Assembly (NCBI RefSeq): GCF_000720485.1
Contig: NZ_JOAX01000013.1
Coordinates: forward strand, 252,205-316,204
From: Streptomyces ochraceiscleroticus
GTDB lineage: Bacteria; Actinomycetota; Actinomycetes; Streptomycetales; Streptomycetaceae
Length of the DNA: 64,000 bases
Direction: 5' to 3'
A program made the position numbers and the translations under genes. This document shows positions 1 through 8,304 of this stretch, piece by piece (positions within the stretch are counted from its first letter, which is position 1; each line of letters opens with the position of its first letter). The notes beneath the pieces were generated by a model. That model was not told where the DNA came from. It searched no databases and was given only the letters and a program-made list of their open reading frames with translations.

Positions 1-166
1 GATGACGTGGGCAGTCACGGCAAGGGTGATCGCAGCCGATGCGTGCACGGCAGGAAGGCGCCTGCTGGGAGCCAGTGTGCGCATCGGAGCCGCCCACATC
101 GCCGCCCAGCAGCACGACCGCGCCCGCAGCGTGGACCAGCGGCATCCGGGGGAGGGCTCCAAGTGA
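1..166 (+). CDS. C-terminal end of an upstream gene (partial)
   Basis: Frame 2 is open from the window edge to a TGA at 164-166 and encodes about 54 residues rich in Ala and Arg. The stop overlaps the GTG start of the next gene in a GTGA arrangement, so the two are probably translationally coupled. The fragment is too short to assign a family, and the true start lies outside the window. Confidence 0.5.
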   Translation, partial: MTWAVTARVIAADACTAGRRLLGASVRIGAAHIAAQQHDRARSVDQRHPGEGSK

Positions 167-741
167 CCGACCGGCCCGACCCCTGGGGCGACTCCGCCGC
201 CAACGGCGATCGCTTCTCCGCCGTGCTCCCGCTGGACTTCACGGCATTCTTTCTGCTGCACCACAAGGCATTCCTCCGCTTCGCCCACCTGCAGCTCGAC
301 AGCCGCACGGCGGCCGAGGCCGTCGTCGAGGAGGCATTCGCCGAACTCGCCGACACCTGGAATGAGGTGCTGCGCCAGCCCAGTGTGGAGGCGTACGCGA
401 TGGCCACCCTCAAGGAGGTCATCGACCGGCGTCTGGCCGCCAAAGGGCGCGAAGTGCCCTTCGTGGCCACCGCGGCCTTCGCCGCGATCCGCGACGCCTC
501 CCGAGTCCGTCTGAACGCACTCGAATCGAATCTGGGCCTGTACACGGCGATTGCCCGACTGCCCGAACGCCACTACGACGTCATCGTGCTGCGCTTCGTA
601 CTCGGCTACCCGCCCAAGGAGGTCGCCCACATCATGGGCATCTCGCCCGCCACCGTCCGTTCGCACATCCACGGAGCGCGCCGCCGCCTCGCCCGCTACC
701 TGGGATTCGACTGGGAACCGACCGAGGAGGAAAAGGTATGA
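163..741 (+). CDS. Sigma-70 region 4-type regulator (ECF-like)
   Basis: This 192-aa protein has a C-terminal helix-turn-helix of the sigma-70 region 4 type (about residues 130-185), with the signature LPERHYDVIVLRF followed by a recognition helix around GISPATVRSHIHGARRRL. The N-terminal half is only a weak match to sigma region 2. GTG at 163 is chosen because GGAGGG lies at 150-155 and the start overlaps the stop of the preceding gene; longer readings run into that gene's frame. The stop overlaps the next start (ATGA). It probably directs RNA polymerase to a small regulon, which is inference. It could instead be a LuxR-like regulator that shares the fold. Confidence 0.72.
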   Translation: MTDRPDPWGDSAANGDRFSAVLPLDFTAFFLLHHKAFLRFAHLQLDSRTAAEAVVEEAFAELADTWNEVLRQPSVEAYAMATLKEVIDRRLAAKGREVPFVATAAFAAIRDASRVRLNALESNLGLYTAIARLPERHYDVIVLRFVLGYPPKEVAHIMGISPATVRSHIHGARRRLARYLGFDWEPTEEEKV

Positions 742-1532
742 GCCGGAAGAACAACCTGCCGGCCATCGACCGGGCCCTCGCCCAGGCCGAGGTCTTGACC
801 GGAGAATACGACGACTACGACGCGCAGGCCGCGCTGAACCGCATCGCCCACCGCGTGGTCTGGCGCAAGGCCGCCGCCCTGGAACACCGCGCCCGCCGGG
901 CCCGGCACTCCCACGCCCGCCCGGAGGACCGCGAGGTGCCCAGCACCGCGATGGCTGCTCTGCACGCCCGCGCCGCCGCCCACCTCGGCTCGCTCTCCTC
1001 CCGCGTGGTCCGTGACCCGGCGGCCATCGCCGCGATGGCCCTGCTCGTCGACGACCCGGCCCGCATCGAGCCGGCCGGTGCCCTCGCCTTCGCCTGCCTG
1101 CTCTACCTCGCCGACCGTCACGAGGCCGCCCAGTTCTGGTGGCAGTTCGCCGCCGGAGCCGACTCCGCCACCGCCGCCCGCTGCCTGTACCTGCACCACC
1201 TGCAGCTCGCCGAGCCCGAATCCGCCCTGTACTGGCATCACCAGGCCCAGGCCCTGTACGACAAAGAGACCGACCCGATGCTCACCGAACGCCCCGCCCT
1301 CCTCACCCCCGCCCCGGACGTACTGATCTCCGCCGGGCAGCTCGACGTCGTCGTCGAGGTCAAGCGCTGCACCCGACAGCACCGCGCCTACGAGGCCAGA
1401 TGGTGGGTCTTCACCACCTCCCTCACCGACGCGGTGCTCCGCCTGGAGACCGACTCCGACGAGGACTTCGGCGCCATCCCCAAGCCCGACCCGGACCTGG
1501 CCGCCGAACTCGAGGACGCCACCACACCGTAG
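738..1532 (+). CDS. Conserved protein of unknown function, partner of the sigma-like gene
   Basis: This 264-aa protein is coupled to the sigma-like gene by an ATGA overlap, so both are likely made from one message. It is Ala- and Arg-rich and largely helical. The middle (about residues 110-190) has repeated helix pairs with Leu/Ala spacing resembling TPR-like packing, and the C-terminus is acidic. No catalytic motif or membrane segment is visible. By position it could modulate the sigma-like protein, but no recognisable anti-sigma (zinc-binding) motif is present, so the role is open. Confidence 0.6.
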   Translation: MSRKNNLPAIDRALAQAEVLTGEYDDYDAQAALNRIAHRVVWRKAAALEHRARRARHSHARPEDREVPSTAMAALHARAAAHLGSLSSRVVRDPAAIAAMALLVDDPARIEPAGALAFACLLYLADRHEAAQFWWQFAAGADSATAARCLYLHHLQLAEPESALYWHHQAQALYDKETDPMLTERPALLTPAPDVLISAGQLDVVVEVKRCTRQHRAYEARWWVFTTSLTDAVLRLETDSDEDFGAIPKPDPDLAAELEDATTP

Positions 1533-1536
1533 GAAC

Positions 1537-1983
1537 CCGCTGCTGGGACAGATTTTCAGTGCCAATCACCGGCAGAAATGGGCGTCACCCCGATGCAGTA
1601 AATCTGTCATGGCGGGTGTAGACATGGGCGGTCGACGGGGTTACTGTTTTGCCTGTAGCCACGAGATCGAGTGAGCGCGGCAGAGGATGAACTGGCGCGC
1701 ACGCAGGTCCGAAGATGGACGGCACGGCAGTGGAGTGAGGGAGCCGGAGGGTAGGAAGGGTTCCGTCGCTGGTTGCCGGGCCGGTGGCCCGTCAGGGGCC
1801 GCGAAGCAGTACGGCATGACCGCATGTTCCAGTACGCAGCAGTAGTCCGGAATGAAGGAGGCAGACGCCATCAGGATCGCCCGGGCGAGGAAGTGTCACC
1901 GCCTGGGTACCGCAAGACCCCGGATTGGAAGGTGGTCCCCGGTCACGCATCCGCGATCCCCGCGCCTCCGGCCTCCCAGGCGG
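1537..1983 (+). repeat. Long direct repeat A, copy 1
   Basis: This 447-bp segment is repeated in the same orientation at 24641-25090 with high similarity by eye, closest from about 1597 onward. The repeat ends inside the 5' part of the MerR-type gene. It holds no convincing ORF of its own and probably represents an ancestral upstream region plus leader. A GGGTAC box near 1905 with upstream GTGT resembles a SigB-type promoter of Streptomyces, a weak suggestion. Confidence 0.8.
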
Positions 1984-2259
1984 CGGGCCGCCGAAATGCT
2001 CGGCACCACGCCCGCCTTCCTGCGGGCGATAGGGGAAGCACGGCTGATCACCCCGCTCCGCTCCGAGGGCGGACACCGCCGCTACTCCCGTTACCAGTTG
2101 CGCATCGCTGCCCGCGCCCGCGAACTGGTCGACCAGGGCACTTCCGTCGAGGCCGCCTGCCGCATCGTCGTCCTCGAAGACCAGCTCGAAGAAGCCCAGC
2201 GCATGAACGAGGAGCTGCGCGCCGCCGCCTCCCAGCCCCAGCACTCCACTGACGCCTGA
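1852..2259 (+). CDS. MerR-family HTH regulator, probably 5'-truncated
   Basis: From about residue 46 the protein reads as a clear MerR-type winged helix: [18 protein letters not shown] for the first helices, then [15 protein letters not shown] for the wing, followed by a C-terminal coiled coil around [15 protein letters not shown]. The first 45 codons lie inside repeat A, are Arg/Pro-rich and look like non-coding DNA read through. The natural start has therefore probably been lost, or an internal start is used. The second copy of this locus (24.6-25.1 kb) has lost the whole HTH region yet keeps the sequence around the stop codon. I infer a truncated gene that may or may not still be expressed. 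Confidence 0.6.
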   Translation: MKEADAIRIARARKCHRLGTARPRIGRWSPVTHPRSPRLRPPRRRAAEMLGTTPAFLRAIGEARLITPLRSEGGHRRYSRYQLRIAARARELVDQGTSVEAACRIVVLEDQLEEAQRMNEELRAAASQPQHSTDA

Positions 2260-2350
2260 CTCCAAGGTGTCGGCAGCAGCTTGCCCCGGGAACTGAGCGA
2301 CTTCTTTCAGGCACGGCACTGAGCCCGATGTGGTGTTCCCAGGCCGGACG

Positions 2351-2497
2351 GTGGGGGGAGTGGCACTGCCTGAGCTGCGGTGACCGCTCCGCTCCGGCGA
2401 AGCTCTCGGAAGCCCTGACCGGCTCACCGCCCCTTGCGCGGGGGCACAGTCACCTGGGGCAGGGCCATGGTCGGGGCGTCCATGTGCGTCGGCGGAT
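2351..2497. repeat. Repeat B, copy 1 (3' end of the DUF3662 gene and flank)
   Basis: The stretch around the stop codon of the DUF3662 gene is clearly related to 27736-27877, sharing a run of 18 or more identical bases (CCGGCGAAGCTCTCGGAAG). Together with repeat A this indicates one ancestral segment duplicated about 25 kb away. Confidence 0.7.
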
Positions 2498-2873
2498 GGC
2501 AGGGGACCAGGCGGCTGTGCACCCGGTAGCGGGTGCGCCCACCGTCCGGATGTGCTGCCACGCCCACCGTCACCGGGCCGGCGAAGCTGTCGGACCGCTC
2601 GGCCGCGTACCGTCGGATCTCCGCGGCCAGCTCGGGGCCGAGCCGCTCCCGGTGGCCGGCCAGTCGCCGGTGACTGTCCGCGGGCAGCTCGATCGAGAAA
2701 CAGTTGGGTACCACGGTGCGCCCACGCCCCATGATCAGGGCATTGTCGTCGCACTCCCGGCGCAGCCGGACCACCACGTCCATCGGCTTCTTTCCGGGCT
2801 TGCGCACCGAGGCCCACACGGCACTCGTCCAGCGGTCCATAGCCCGTTCGAATCGTCCGATCATGTTCATCAC
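2424..2873 (-). CDS. DUF3662 (FhaA N-terminal-like) domain protein
   Basis: This 149-aa protein matches the N-terminal domain of actinobacterial FhaA-type proteins: an initial [11 protein letters not shown] helix, RRECDDNA, then [13 protein letters not shown] and a closing RYRVHSRL strand. Full-length FhaA adds a linker and a C-terminal FHA phosphothreonine-binding domain, which are missing here, so this is a stand-alone domain. ATG at 2873 is used; an alternative ATG lies three codons later. The last codons and downstream sequence are repeated in degraded form at 27.7-27.9 kb. Confidence 0.75.
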   Translation of the reverse strand: MMNMIGRFERAMDRWTSAVWASVRKPGKKPMDVVVRLRRECDDNALIMGRGRTVVPNCFSIELPADSHRRLAGHRERLGPELAAEIRRYAAERSDSFAGPVTVGVAAHPDGGRTRYRVHSRLVPCHPPTHMDAPTMALPQVTVPPRKGR

Positions 2874-2950
2874 TGGCGCCTGTCCGCCCGCGCGTCGCCC
2901 ATGCTCACCCGTCCGGGTGAGGCGCCGAAGTGCGGAGGGGAGCAGGCTCC

Positions 2951-3607
2951 TCAGAGGGCCGGGCGACGCTGATCGCTACTGGCCTGACGCAGGCCGTCGG
3001 TGTGGCGGGTGAGGGCATCCACGCGAGCCGCAAGATCGGGGTGGCCGGCGGTGAGGTGGTCGCGGACGCGAGTCAGCGGGCCGAGGAGCGCGGCGACGTC
3101 GTGGTGGCCGAGGGCCTGGACGAGGGGTGTGCGGACTTCGGCGGGCAGGTCGGTCAGGGCGGTGATCTGGCCGGCGAGCTGGCGCAGGTCGGCGGCGTTG
3201 CCGCGGGCCCAGGTGGTGACGGTGCGATCGGCGGCGCGCTGATCGCGAGTGGCCTGAATCCGTTCTTCGCCGGTGGTGCCCGGTGCTCCGGGGCGCAGGC
3301 GCAGGTAGCGGCGTTCGGCGGACTGCCGATTGGCGACTCCGAGGGGCTGGGCGAGGTCGGCCCAGCTTGCACCGGCCTCGCGGGCGGTTTCGATCAGCCC
3401 CGTCTCCCAGCCGGCCAGTTGATCCCGCAGCCGGCGCAGCAGCAACAGCGCGGCCAGCGCCTGCTCAGCACTCGCCTGGGGGGCGGCCTGCTGGCCCGGC
3501 TGCGGGATCTGCGCGGTACGCACGGCCTCCTCGATCACCTCCAGCGCTGCTTCGGCGGCGGGGAAGGAGGCGGGCGGGGACACCTGTTCCTGGCCGTCTG
3601 CGCTCAT
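2951..3607 (-). CDS. rheA: RheA-type repressor of hsp18
   Basis: This 218-aa protein is divergent from the small heat-shock gene, the position occupied by rheA (formerly orfY) beside hsp18 in Streptomyces albus. In that system RheA is a thermosensing repressor that binds TGTCATC-N5-GATGACA, and exactly that operator is present between the two genes. Residues about 55-105 contain a helix-turn-helix-like stretch (GASWADLAQPLGVANRQSAERR). The rest is Ala/Leu-rich helix. Identification rests on synteny and operator; family membership by sequence similarity could not be tested. Confidence 0.82.
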   Translation of the reverse strand: MSADGQEQVSPPASFPAAEAALEVIEEAVRTAQIPQPGQQAAPQASAEQALAALLLLRRLRDQLAGWETGLIETAREAGASWADLAQPLGVANRQSAERRYLRLRPGAPGTTGEERIQATRDQRAADRTVTTWARGNAADLRQLAGQITALTDLPAEVRTPLVQALGHHDVAALLGPLTRVRDHLTAGHPDLAARVDALTRHTDGLRQASSDQRRPAL

Positions 3608-3654
3608 GAGTCACCTCCGCTCAGGGTCGTCGCCCTCCAGGCGACATGCTCGCT

Positions 3655-3673
3655 TGTCATCGTCTGGATGACA
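3655..3673. promoter_or_regulatory. RheA operator
   Basis: A perfect inverted repeat, TGTCATC, five bases, GATGACA, lies between rheA and hsp18. It is identical to the published RheA target of Streptomyces albus, so heat-regulated repression of both divergent genes is expected. Confidence 0.88.
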
Positions 3674-3742
3674 TGCTACAAGAGAACCAGGTAGCAGCGC
3701 ATGGGCATGTACAGCCCGAGCGAAAACGGAGGTGTTTTCCCA

Positions 3743-4183
3743 ATGCTGATGCGCACCGATCCCTTCCGTGAGCTGGACCGGCTCACCCAGCAGCTCCTCG
3801 GCAGCAACCCGTCCGGCACCTGGTCCCGGCCCTCGGCGATGCCGATGGACGCCTACCGCGAAGGCGACGAGTACGTGATCGCCCTCGACCTGCCCGGCGT
3901 CGACCCCGAGGCCATCGACATCGACGTCGAGCGGAACATGCTGACCGTGAAGGCCGAGCGCCGGCCCGTCACCAAGAGCGACAGGGTCCAGGTCGAACTC
4001 TCCGAGCGGCCCCTGGGTGTCTTCTCCCGCCAGGTGATGCTCGCCGACTCCCTGGACACCGAGCACATCAACGCCGACTACGACGCGGGCGTCCTCACCG
4101 TGCGCATCCCGATCGCCGAGCGCGCCAAGCCGCGCAAGATCTCCGTCGGCGCAGGCTCGGGACGCAAGGAGATCAGCGGCTGA
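3743..4183 (+). CDS. hsp18: Small heat-shock protein (Hsp20/alpha-crystallin)
   Basis: This 146-aa holdase has an alpha-crystallin domain over about residues 34-130, with the family motif [14 protein letters not shown] and the beta-strand ending GVLTVRIP. The N-terminus [14 protein letters not shown] is typical of actinobacterial Hsp18. It is expected to bind unfolding proteins in the cytoplasm under heat stress. ATG 3743 is preferred over upstream starts because GGAGGTG lies at 3728-3734. It is divergent from rheA with the operator between them, and a strong hairpin follows at 4204-4247. Confidence 0.95.
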   Translation: MLMRTDPFRELDRLTQQLLGSNPSGTWSRPSAMPMDAYREGDEYVIALDLPGVDPEAIDIDVERNMLTVKAERRPVTKSDRVQVELSERPLGVFSRQVMLADSLDTEHINADYDAGVLTVRIPIAERAKPRKISVGAGSGRKEISG

Positions 4184-4203
4184 GGCCAGTCCTCGACGCT
4201 GCA

Positions 4204-4247
4204 GCGGAGGACGGGGCTCTGGCGCTCCCGCACGCCCCGTCCTCCGC
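4204..4247. terminator. Terminator hairpin after hsp18
   Basis: A perfect 14-bp stem (GCGGAGGACGGGGC and its complement) with a 16-nt loop follows the hsp18 stop codon. There is no U tract, as is usual in Streptomyces. Confidence 0.75.
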
Positions 4248-4448
4248 CACCTGCAACAAGCGGTCTCCAGTAGGCGGTCTTTCGTGGAAGGGAAAGAGGA
4301 AGGAGGCGTGCAGCCAAGAAGGCAGCACCTCACCCTCGCGGTGGCGGAGGGCGGGCTGATCTCTCCCCTTCGACCCCTGACCCTCCCCGCCGCCCCACGA
4401 CCCACGCACGTACGACGTACGGACCGATGAACGGAAGAGGGGATCGCG

Positions 4449-4874
4449 GTGGTCATGCAGCGAGAAGCATTCCTGAACCAGGTACAAGAACGCGGTGAGT
4501 ACCCGACCCGTACGGAGGCCGAACGGGCGGCGCGCATCGTCCTGGCGCTGCTGGGTGCTCACCTGGTGGGCGAGGTGCGGGCCGAGCTGGCCGCCCGGCT
4601 CCCGGAGACCTTCGCCCTGATCCTGCTGAACCCGCTGCAGGCCGCCGAACCCCTCTCCCCGGAGCGGTTCGTACGTGCCACTGCAGCGTGGATCGAAGGG
4701 GCCACCGAGCAGACCGCGACCTGGGACATCGGCGCTGTACTCAGCGTCGCCGCGGATGCGGCCGGCGAGGAGCTCACCCAGCGCATCCTGCTCCAGCTCC
4801 CCCCGGGATACGACCTGCTCTTCGGCCGCCCCCAGGACACCACCGCCCCCGAACACAGCCCACCGAACCGGTGA
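4449..4874 (+). CDS. DUF2267 domain protein (first of two)
   Basis: This 141-aa protein has the DUF2267 pattern: an early YPTRTEAERAARIVLALLG helix, then VRAELAARLPE and a C-terminal LLQLPPGYDLLFGRP. GTG 4449 has GAGGGG about 7 nt upstream; an in-frame ATG two codons later is possible. The family's biochemical role is unknown. The gene and its tandem paralogue lie next to hsp18, which may mean stress-linked expression; that is inference only. Confidence 0.78.
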   Translation: MVMQREAFLNQVQERGEYPTRTEAERAARIVLALLGAHLVGEVRAELAARLPETFALILLNPLQAAEPLSPERFVRATAAWIEGATEQTATWDIGAVLSVAADAAGEELTQRILLQLPPGYDLLFGRPQDTTAPEHSPPNR

Positions 4875-4962
4875 GCCGGCCCGTCCAGCACCGGCGTCCC
4901 GACCGTCACCGGCCGACCGCCACCAGAACAATCCCCTTATCGAGAAAGGCACTTATCCACCG

Positions 4963-5397
4963 ATGCAGCCCCCCTCGCAGCAGGTCGTGAGCACGCCGGC
5001 ACTGTCCTACACGCAGATGCTGGAGCGCGTCCGCTACGACGGCGCCTACCCCACCCGCGAACGAGCCGAAGAGGTCACCTCGGCCGTACTGGCCGCCCTC
5101 GGCCGGCGGGTCACCGGCGAGGAGCGCGTCGAACTCGCCGCCCGCCTGCCCCACCAGGCCGCGCAGATCTTCACCGCGCAGATACCCGAAACCGACTCGC
5201 TGACCGGCTGGCATTTCATCAAGGACCTCGCTGCCCGCACAGGCGGCACCCTGGCCACCACGCGCTGGGACGCCGGCTCCGTCCTCGGCGTCGTCGCCCA
5301 CCTGGCCGGATCCGACCTGCTCGACCGCATCCTCGCCCAACTCCCCTCCGGCTACGCCATCCTCTTCGGCCGCGCGGAATTGGTTCAGGCCGCCTGA
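4963..5397 (+). CDS. DUF2267 domain protein (second of two)
   Basis: This 144-aa paralogue follows the first after 88 bases. The two share YPTRERAEEVTSAVLAALG-type helices, ERVELAARLP and the ending LAQLPSGYAILFGR. The copies differ at many positions, so the duplication is not recent. ATG 4963 is used; the ORF stays open upstream but that part overlaps the first gene. A strong terminator follows at 5585-5619. Confidence 0.78.
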   Translation: MQPPSQQVVSTPALSYTQMLERVRYDGAYPTRERAEEVTSAVLAALGRRVTGEERVELAARLPHQAAQIFTAQIPETDSLTGWHFIKDLAARTGGTLATTRWDAGSVLGVVAHLAGSDLLDRILAQLPSGYAILFGRAELVQAA

Positions 5398-5584
5398 CGG
5401 AAGCTCCGATCCCACCGAGCCGGGTACGGCCGCTGAAGCGCCTCGTCGAGAATGCCTGTCGTATCCATGGCGAGGACGGCAGGCGAGGCGCCACGGGGGC
5501 GACGGCTTCGCGCTCAAGTCCTCCCGGCCCCCGGCCCGGAGGAGTCCGGCACCCTCATGGTGCGCGCCGAGATCCCCGAACAGT

Positions 5585-5619
5585 CTCTTCGCCCCCGGCG
5601 GCGGGCCGGGGGCGAAGAG
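5585..5619. terminator. Terminator hairpin after the DUF2267 pair
   Basis: A perfect 14-bp stem (CTCTTCGCCCCCGG and its complement) with a 7-nt loop. It closes the DUF2267 transcription unit. Confidence 0.8.
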
Positions 5620-5984
5620 TGTGTATCCGCCGGCTGCGCCCGGACCGGTTCAGCTCACGGGTTTGTGGTCCTGGAGGGTCCTTGGACACCTCAGCCGCAG
5701 CTCATCGAGTCTGCGCGGAAGCCCGCTGAACCGGCTTGCGTTGAGCCACTCCCGTGCCCGGGACGGACGCCTGCGCATCCTCGAGCGGGCAGGTCTCGCT
5801 CTCCTCGAAGTCCGGAGCCCGGAAGGGGTTCGTCGTCGGAGGCAGCGAAGCTGAGGTGGCGTAGCGGGGCGCCCCTTCCGGAGCGGAGAACAGCGAGGTC
5901 AGGTCGATGAGAGGTCTCCCATTCGTGACAAGGACATGGCAGGTCTAGCGTGCTGTGACCGGGTCAGCGGTCGGGTCAGCGGTC
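5620..5984. other. Intergenic region without a supported gene
   Basis: About 365 bases between the terminator and the next gene. A plus-strand reading at 5621-5854 gives 77 Arg/Ser-rich residues without a family signature or ribosome-binding site; I do not call it a gene. Confidence 0.4.
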
Positions 5985-6206
5985 TTACAGCTTGCTCATC
6001 TTGGCGTACGGGCTCATGATCCGTTCTTGCGCCGAAGCGAAATCCACGAGCACCGCGATCCCGTCCTCGATGCCGATCACGCGGCCGAGGCCGTACACAT
6101 CGTGTGTGACCCGGTCGCCCACGACGAACTGCTTGAGAGGCAGTGTCGCCGGGGCCTTGAAGGGGCTGGTAGGCAAATGCCGTTTACGTGCGGCTGGCTT
6201 TGTCAT
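5985..6206 (-). CDS. Small CarD/Tudor-like protein
   Basis: This 73-aa protein carries a short beta-barrel pattern (VGDRVTHDVYGLGRVIGI, then AVLVDF and SPYAKMSKL) resembling the CarD RNA-polymerase-interacting domain and the C-terminal Tudor-like domain of UvrD/PcrA helicases. The N-terminus is basic, as expected for a nucleic-acid-associated protein. No strong ribosome-binding site precedes ATG 6206. A role in binding RNA polymerase or nucleic acid is inference from the fold resemblance. Confidence 0.72.
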   Translation of the reverse strand: MTKPAARKRHLPTSPFKAPATLPLKQFVVGDRVTHDVYGLGRVIGIEDGIAVLVDFASAQERIMSPYAKMSKL

Positions 6207-6352
6207 TACTACCAGTATGCACCTGACCCGCTGAGTGAACAGCCTCAGGGCCTTCCGTTCCTCGTCCGGGTGCGTGCGGCTGCGACCTCGCAGGAGGATT
6301 CCGCTTCACCGTCCTGCAGGTCCGAACGCGCCAAACGCGGTCATGCCTCGGA

Positions 6353-6805
6353 TCACTGAGGGGAGACCTTGTGGACGGTGGTGTCGTCGGGGTCCAGCCG
6401 GCGCCCGTCCGCGGACAGTACTTCCAGCGCGCGGAGGCGATGCCCCTCTCGGCGGTCGACCAACTCCGAGTGGGGTTCGTCGGGGGCGAAGAAGTGCTGT
6501 TCGCCCCACTGCCGCAGTGCCACGATGACGGGGAAGAGCGCCTTGCCCTTCGGAGTCAGTACGTACTCGCGGTAGGCGCTGCCGTCCGAGGCGGGGACGG
6601 ATTCGAGGACGCCGCCGGCGACCAGGGTGCGCAGCCGCGCGGTGAGGATGTTCTTGGCCACGCCGAGGCTGCGCTGGAACTCCCCGAAGCGCCGGCTTCC
6701 GTCGAAGGCGTCCCGCACGATCAGCAGGGACCACCAGTCGCCGATCGCGTCCACCGACCGGGCGACGGGGCATTCGCTGTCGTCGAAGCGAGTCCTGGTC
6801 ACCAT
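6353..6805 (-). CDS. HxlR-family transcriptional regulator
   Basis: This 150-aa winged-helix protein has the HxlR hallmarks: an N-terminal Cys (DSECPVARSVDAIGDWWS), then RFGEFQRSLGVAKNILTARL for the recognition helix and YREYVLTPKG for the wing. ATG 6805 has GGAGG about 6 nt upstream. The gene is divergent from an MFS transporter gene, the usual layout where the regulator controls the pump. Some HxlR proteins sense electrophiles or quinones through the N-terminal Cys; that is inference here. Confidence 0.9.
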   Translation of the reverse strand: MVTRTRFDDSECPVARSVDAIGDWWSLLIVRDAFDGSRRFGEFQRSLGVAKNILTARLRTLVAGGVLESVPASDGSAYREYVLTPKGKALFPVIVALRQWGEQHFFAPDEPHSELVDRREGHRLRALEVLSADGRRLDPDDTTVHKVSPQ

Positions 6806-6831
6806 GGCGTCCTCCACCCTCACAACGGTTG

Positions 6832-6882
6832 CAACATGCTACCAAAAGGGCTACTGTCGCCGTCATTCTTGGTGGCAAGTTG
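6832..6882. promoter_or_regulatory. Probable HxlR operator between regulator and transporter
   Basis: CAACATGCTACCAA (6832-6845) is repeated inverted as TTGGTGGCAAGTTG (6869-6882). The arms match at 12 of 14 positions with a 23-bp spacer in the divergent promoter region. Confidence 0.6.
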
Positions 6883-6907
6883 AAACCAGATGGGTGGGGG
6901 AGTGCCG

Positions 6908-8188
6908 ATGCCCGGCAACGGCGAGGCCGTGACACGACGGAACCGGACACGATCGACCGAGGCCCGAAGCGGGGAAGGTCCCGCGTCCGTCCTCCCCCGT
7001 GGCGTCGTCATACTGTTCGCCGTCGCCTGCGGGGCCGCGGTGGCCAACGTCTACTTCTCCCAGCCGCTCCTGGTGACCATGGGCCACGACCTCGCCATGA
7101 GCCCGGCACTTGTCGGCAGCGTGGTCACCCTCACGCATGTCGGATACGGGCTGGGACTCTTCTTCCTCGTGCCGCTGGGCGACGTGGCCGACCGCAGGCG
7201 GCTCATCGTGGCCCAACTGCTGCTCCTGGTAGGGGCGCTGGCCGTCGTGGCCGCCGCCCACACAGCGGCGATGCTGCTCGCGGGCATGGCCGCGACGGGC
7301 CTTCTCGCCGTCGTCACACAGACGCTGGTGGCCTTCGCGGCATCACTGGCCCCTCCCGCCGGACGCGGCCGGGTCGTCGGCCTGGTCACCAGCGGCGTGG
7401 TCACCGGAATCCTGCTCGCCCGCACCGCATCCGGCCTCATCGCCGATCTCGGGGGCTGGCGCTCCGTCTACCTCGCCTCGGCGTCGCTCACCGCGCTGCT
7501 CGCGCTGATCCTGTACCGAGTGCTGCCGCGCCACAGTGACGCTCCGCCGACAACACTGCGTTATAGACAGCTCCTGCGCTCCACGATCACCCTGTTCGCA
7601 CGGGAACAACTGCTGCGGCTCCGGGCCCTGTTCGGCCTGCTGATCTTCGCCGCCTTCAGCACCTTGTGGAGCAGCGTCGCGCTGCCGCTCAGCGAGGCCC
7701 CGTACTTCCTGCCCCACAGCGCGATCGGGGCGCTGGGGTTGGTCGGTGTCGCCGGCGCCCTGGCCGCGACCGCGGCGGGCCGCCTGAACGACCGCGGACT
7801 CTCCCGGCGGACCACCGGCATCGCCCTGGCGCTGCTCGCCGCCTCGTGGCTGCCCCTGGCCTTCACCCGCAGCTCGCTCTGGGCCCTGGTCGTCGGGGTG
7901 ATTCTGCTCGACCTCGCCGTGCAGGCGGTCCATGTCACCAACCAGACCCTGATCTACACACTGCACCCGGACGCGGGCAGCCGGCTGATCGGCGGAAACA
8001 TGGTCTTCTACTCGATCGGCAGCGCCACCGGCGCCATCGCCGCGACCGCCCTCTACACGGTGGCCGGCTGGGGCGCCGTGTGCGTACTGGGCGCCGCATT
8101 CAGCTGCCTCGGGCTCGCGCTGTGGGCGTTCACTCGACACGGTACGGCGGACCCCGCCGCCAGGGTGGCCCCTCGCAGCGAAGCCTGA
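6908..8188 (+). CDS. MFS efflux-type transporter
   Basis: This protein of about 426 aa has twelve hydrophobic segments. After segment 2 it has the MFS motif-A-like LGDVADRRRL, and VNVYFSQPLL-type residues in segment 1 resemble sugar/drug efflux members related to AraJ/YnfM. ATG 6908 follows GGGGGAG; an ATG at 6890 is an alternative. It is divergent from the HxlR gene and likely regulated by it. Substrate unknown. A bidirectional terminator follows at 8267-8291. Confidence 0.88.
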   Translation: MPGNGEAVTRRNRTRSTEARSGEGPASVLPRGVVILFAVACGAAVANVYFSQPLLVTMGHDLAMSPALVGSVVTLTHVGYGLGLFFLVPLGDVADRRRLIVAQLLLLVGALAVVAAAHTAAMLLAGMAATGLLAVVTQTLVAFAASLAPPAGRGRVVGLVTSGVVTGILLARTASGLIADLGGWRSVYLASASLTALLALILYRVLPRHSDAPPTTLRYRQLLRSTITLFAREQLLRLRALFGLLIFAAFSTLWSSVALPLSEAPYFLPHSAIGALGLVGVAGALAATAAGRLNDRGLSRRTTGIALALLAASWLPLAFTRSSLWALVVGVILLDLAVQAVHVTNQTLIYTLHPDAGSRLIGGNMVFYSIGSATGAIAATALYTVAGWGAVCVLGAAFSCLGLALWAFTRHGTADPAARVAPRSEA

Positions 8189-8266
8189 TCGTTGCCTGAG
8201 CCTTCTCATCGAACGTTGCGTGAAGGCCACGCCACTGGCGTAGGAGGCGTGTTGGACTCGAAGGGC

Positions 8267-8291
8267 GCCCCGCCGGTCGGACCGGCGGGGC
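8267..8291. terminator. Bidirectional terminator hairpin
   Basis: A perfect 11-bp stem (GCCCCGCCGGT / ACCGGCGGGGC) with a 3-nt loop sits between the convergent MFS and vWA genes. Confidence 0.78.
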
Positions 8292-8304
8292 CGGCTGCGA
8301 GGCG

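Noticed and set aside
1773..2252. A reading through repeat A and the MerR gene in another frame
   Set aside because: Arg/Pro/His-rich; the MerR frame explains the conserved sequence.
5452..5910. A possible 152-codon gene after the DUF2267 pair
   Set aside because: It runs straight through a strong terminator hairpin and shows no family signature.
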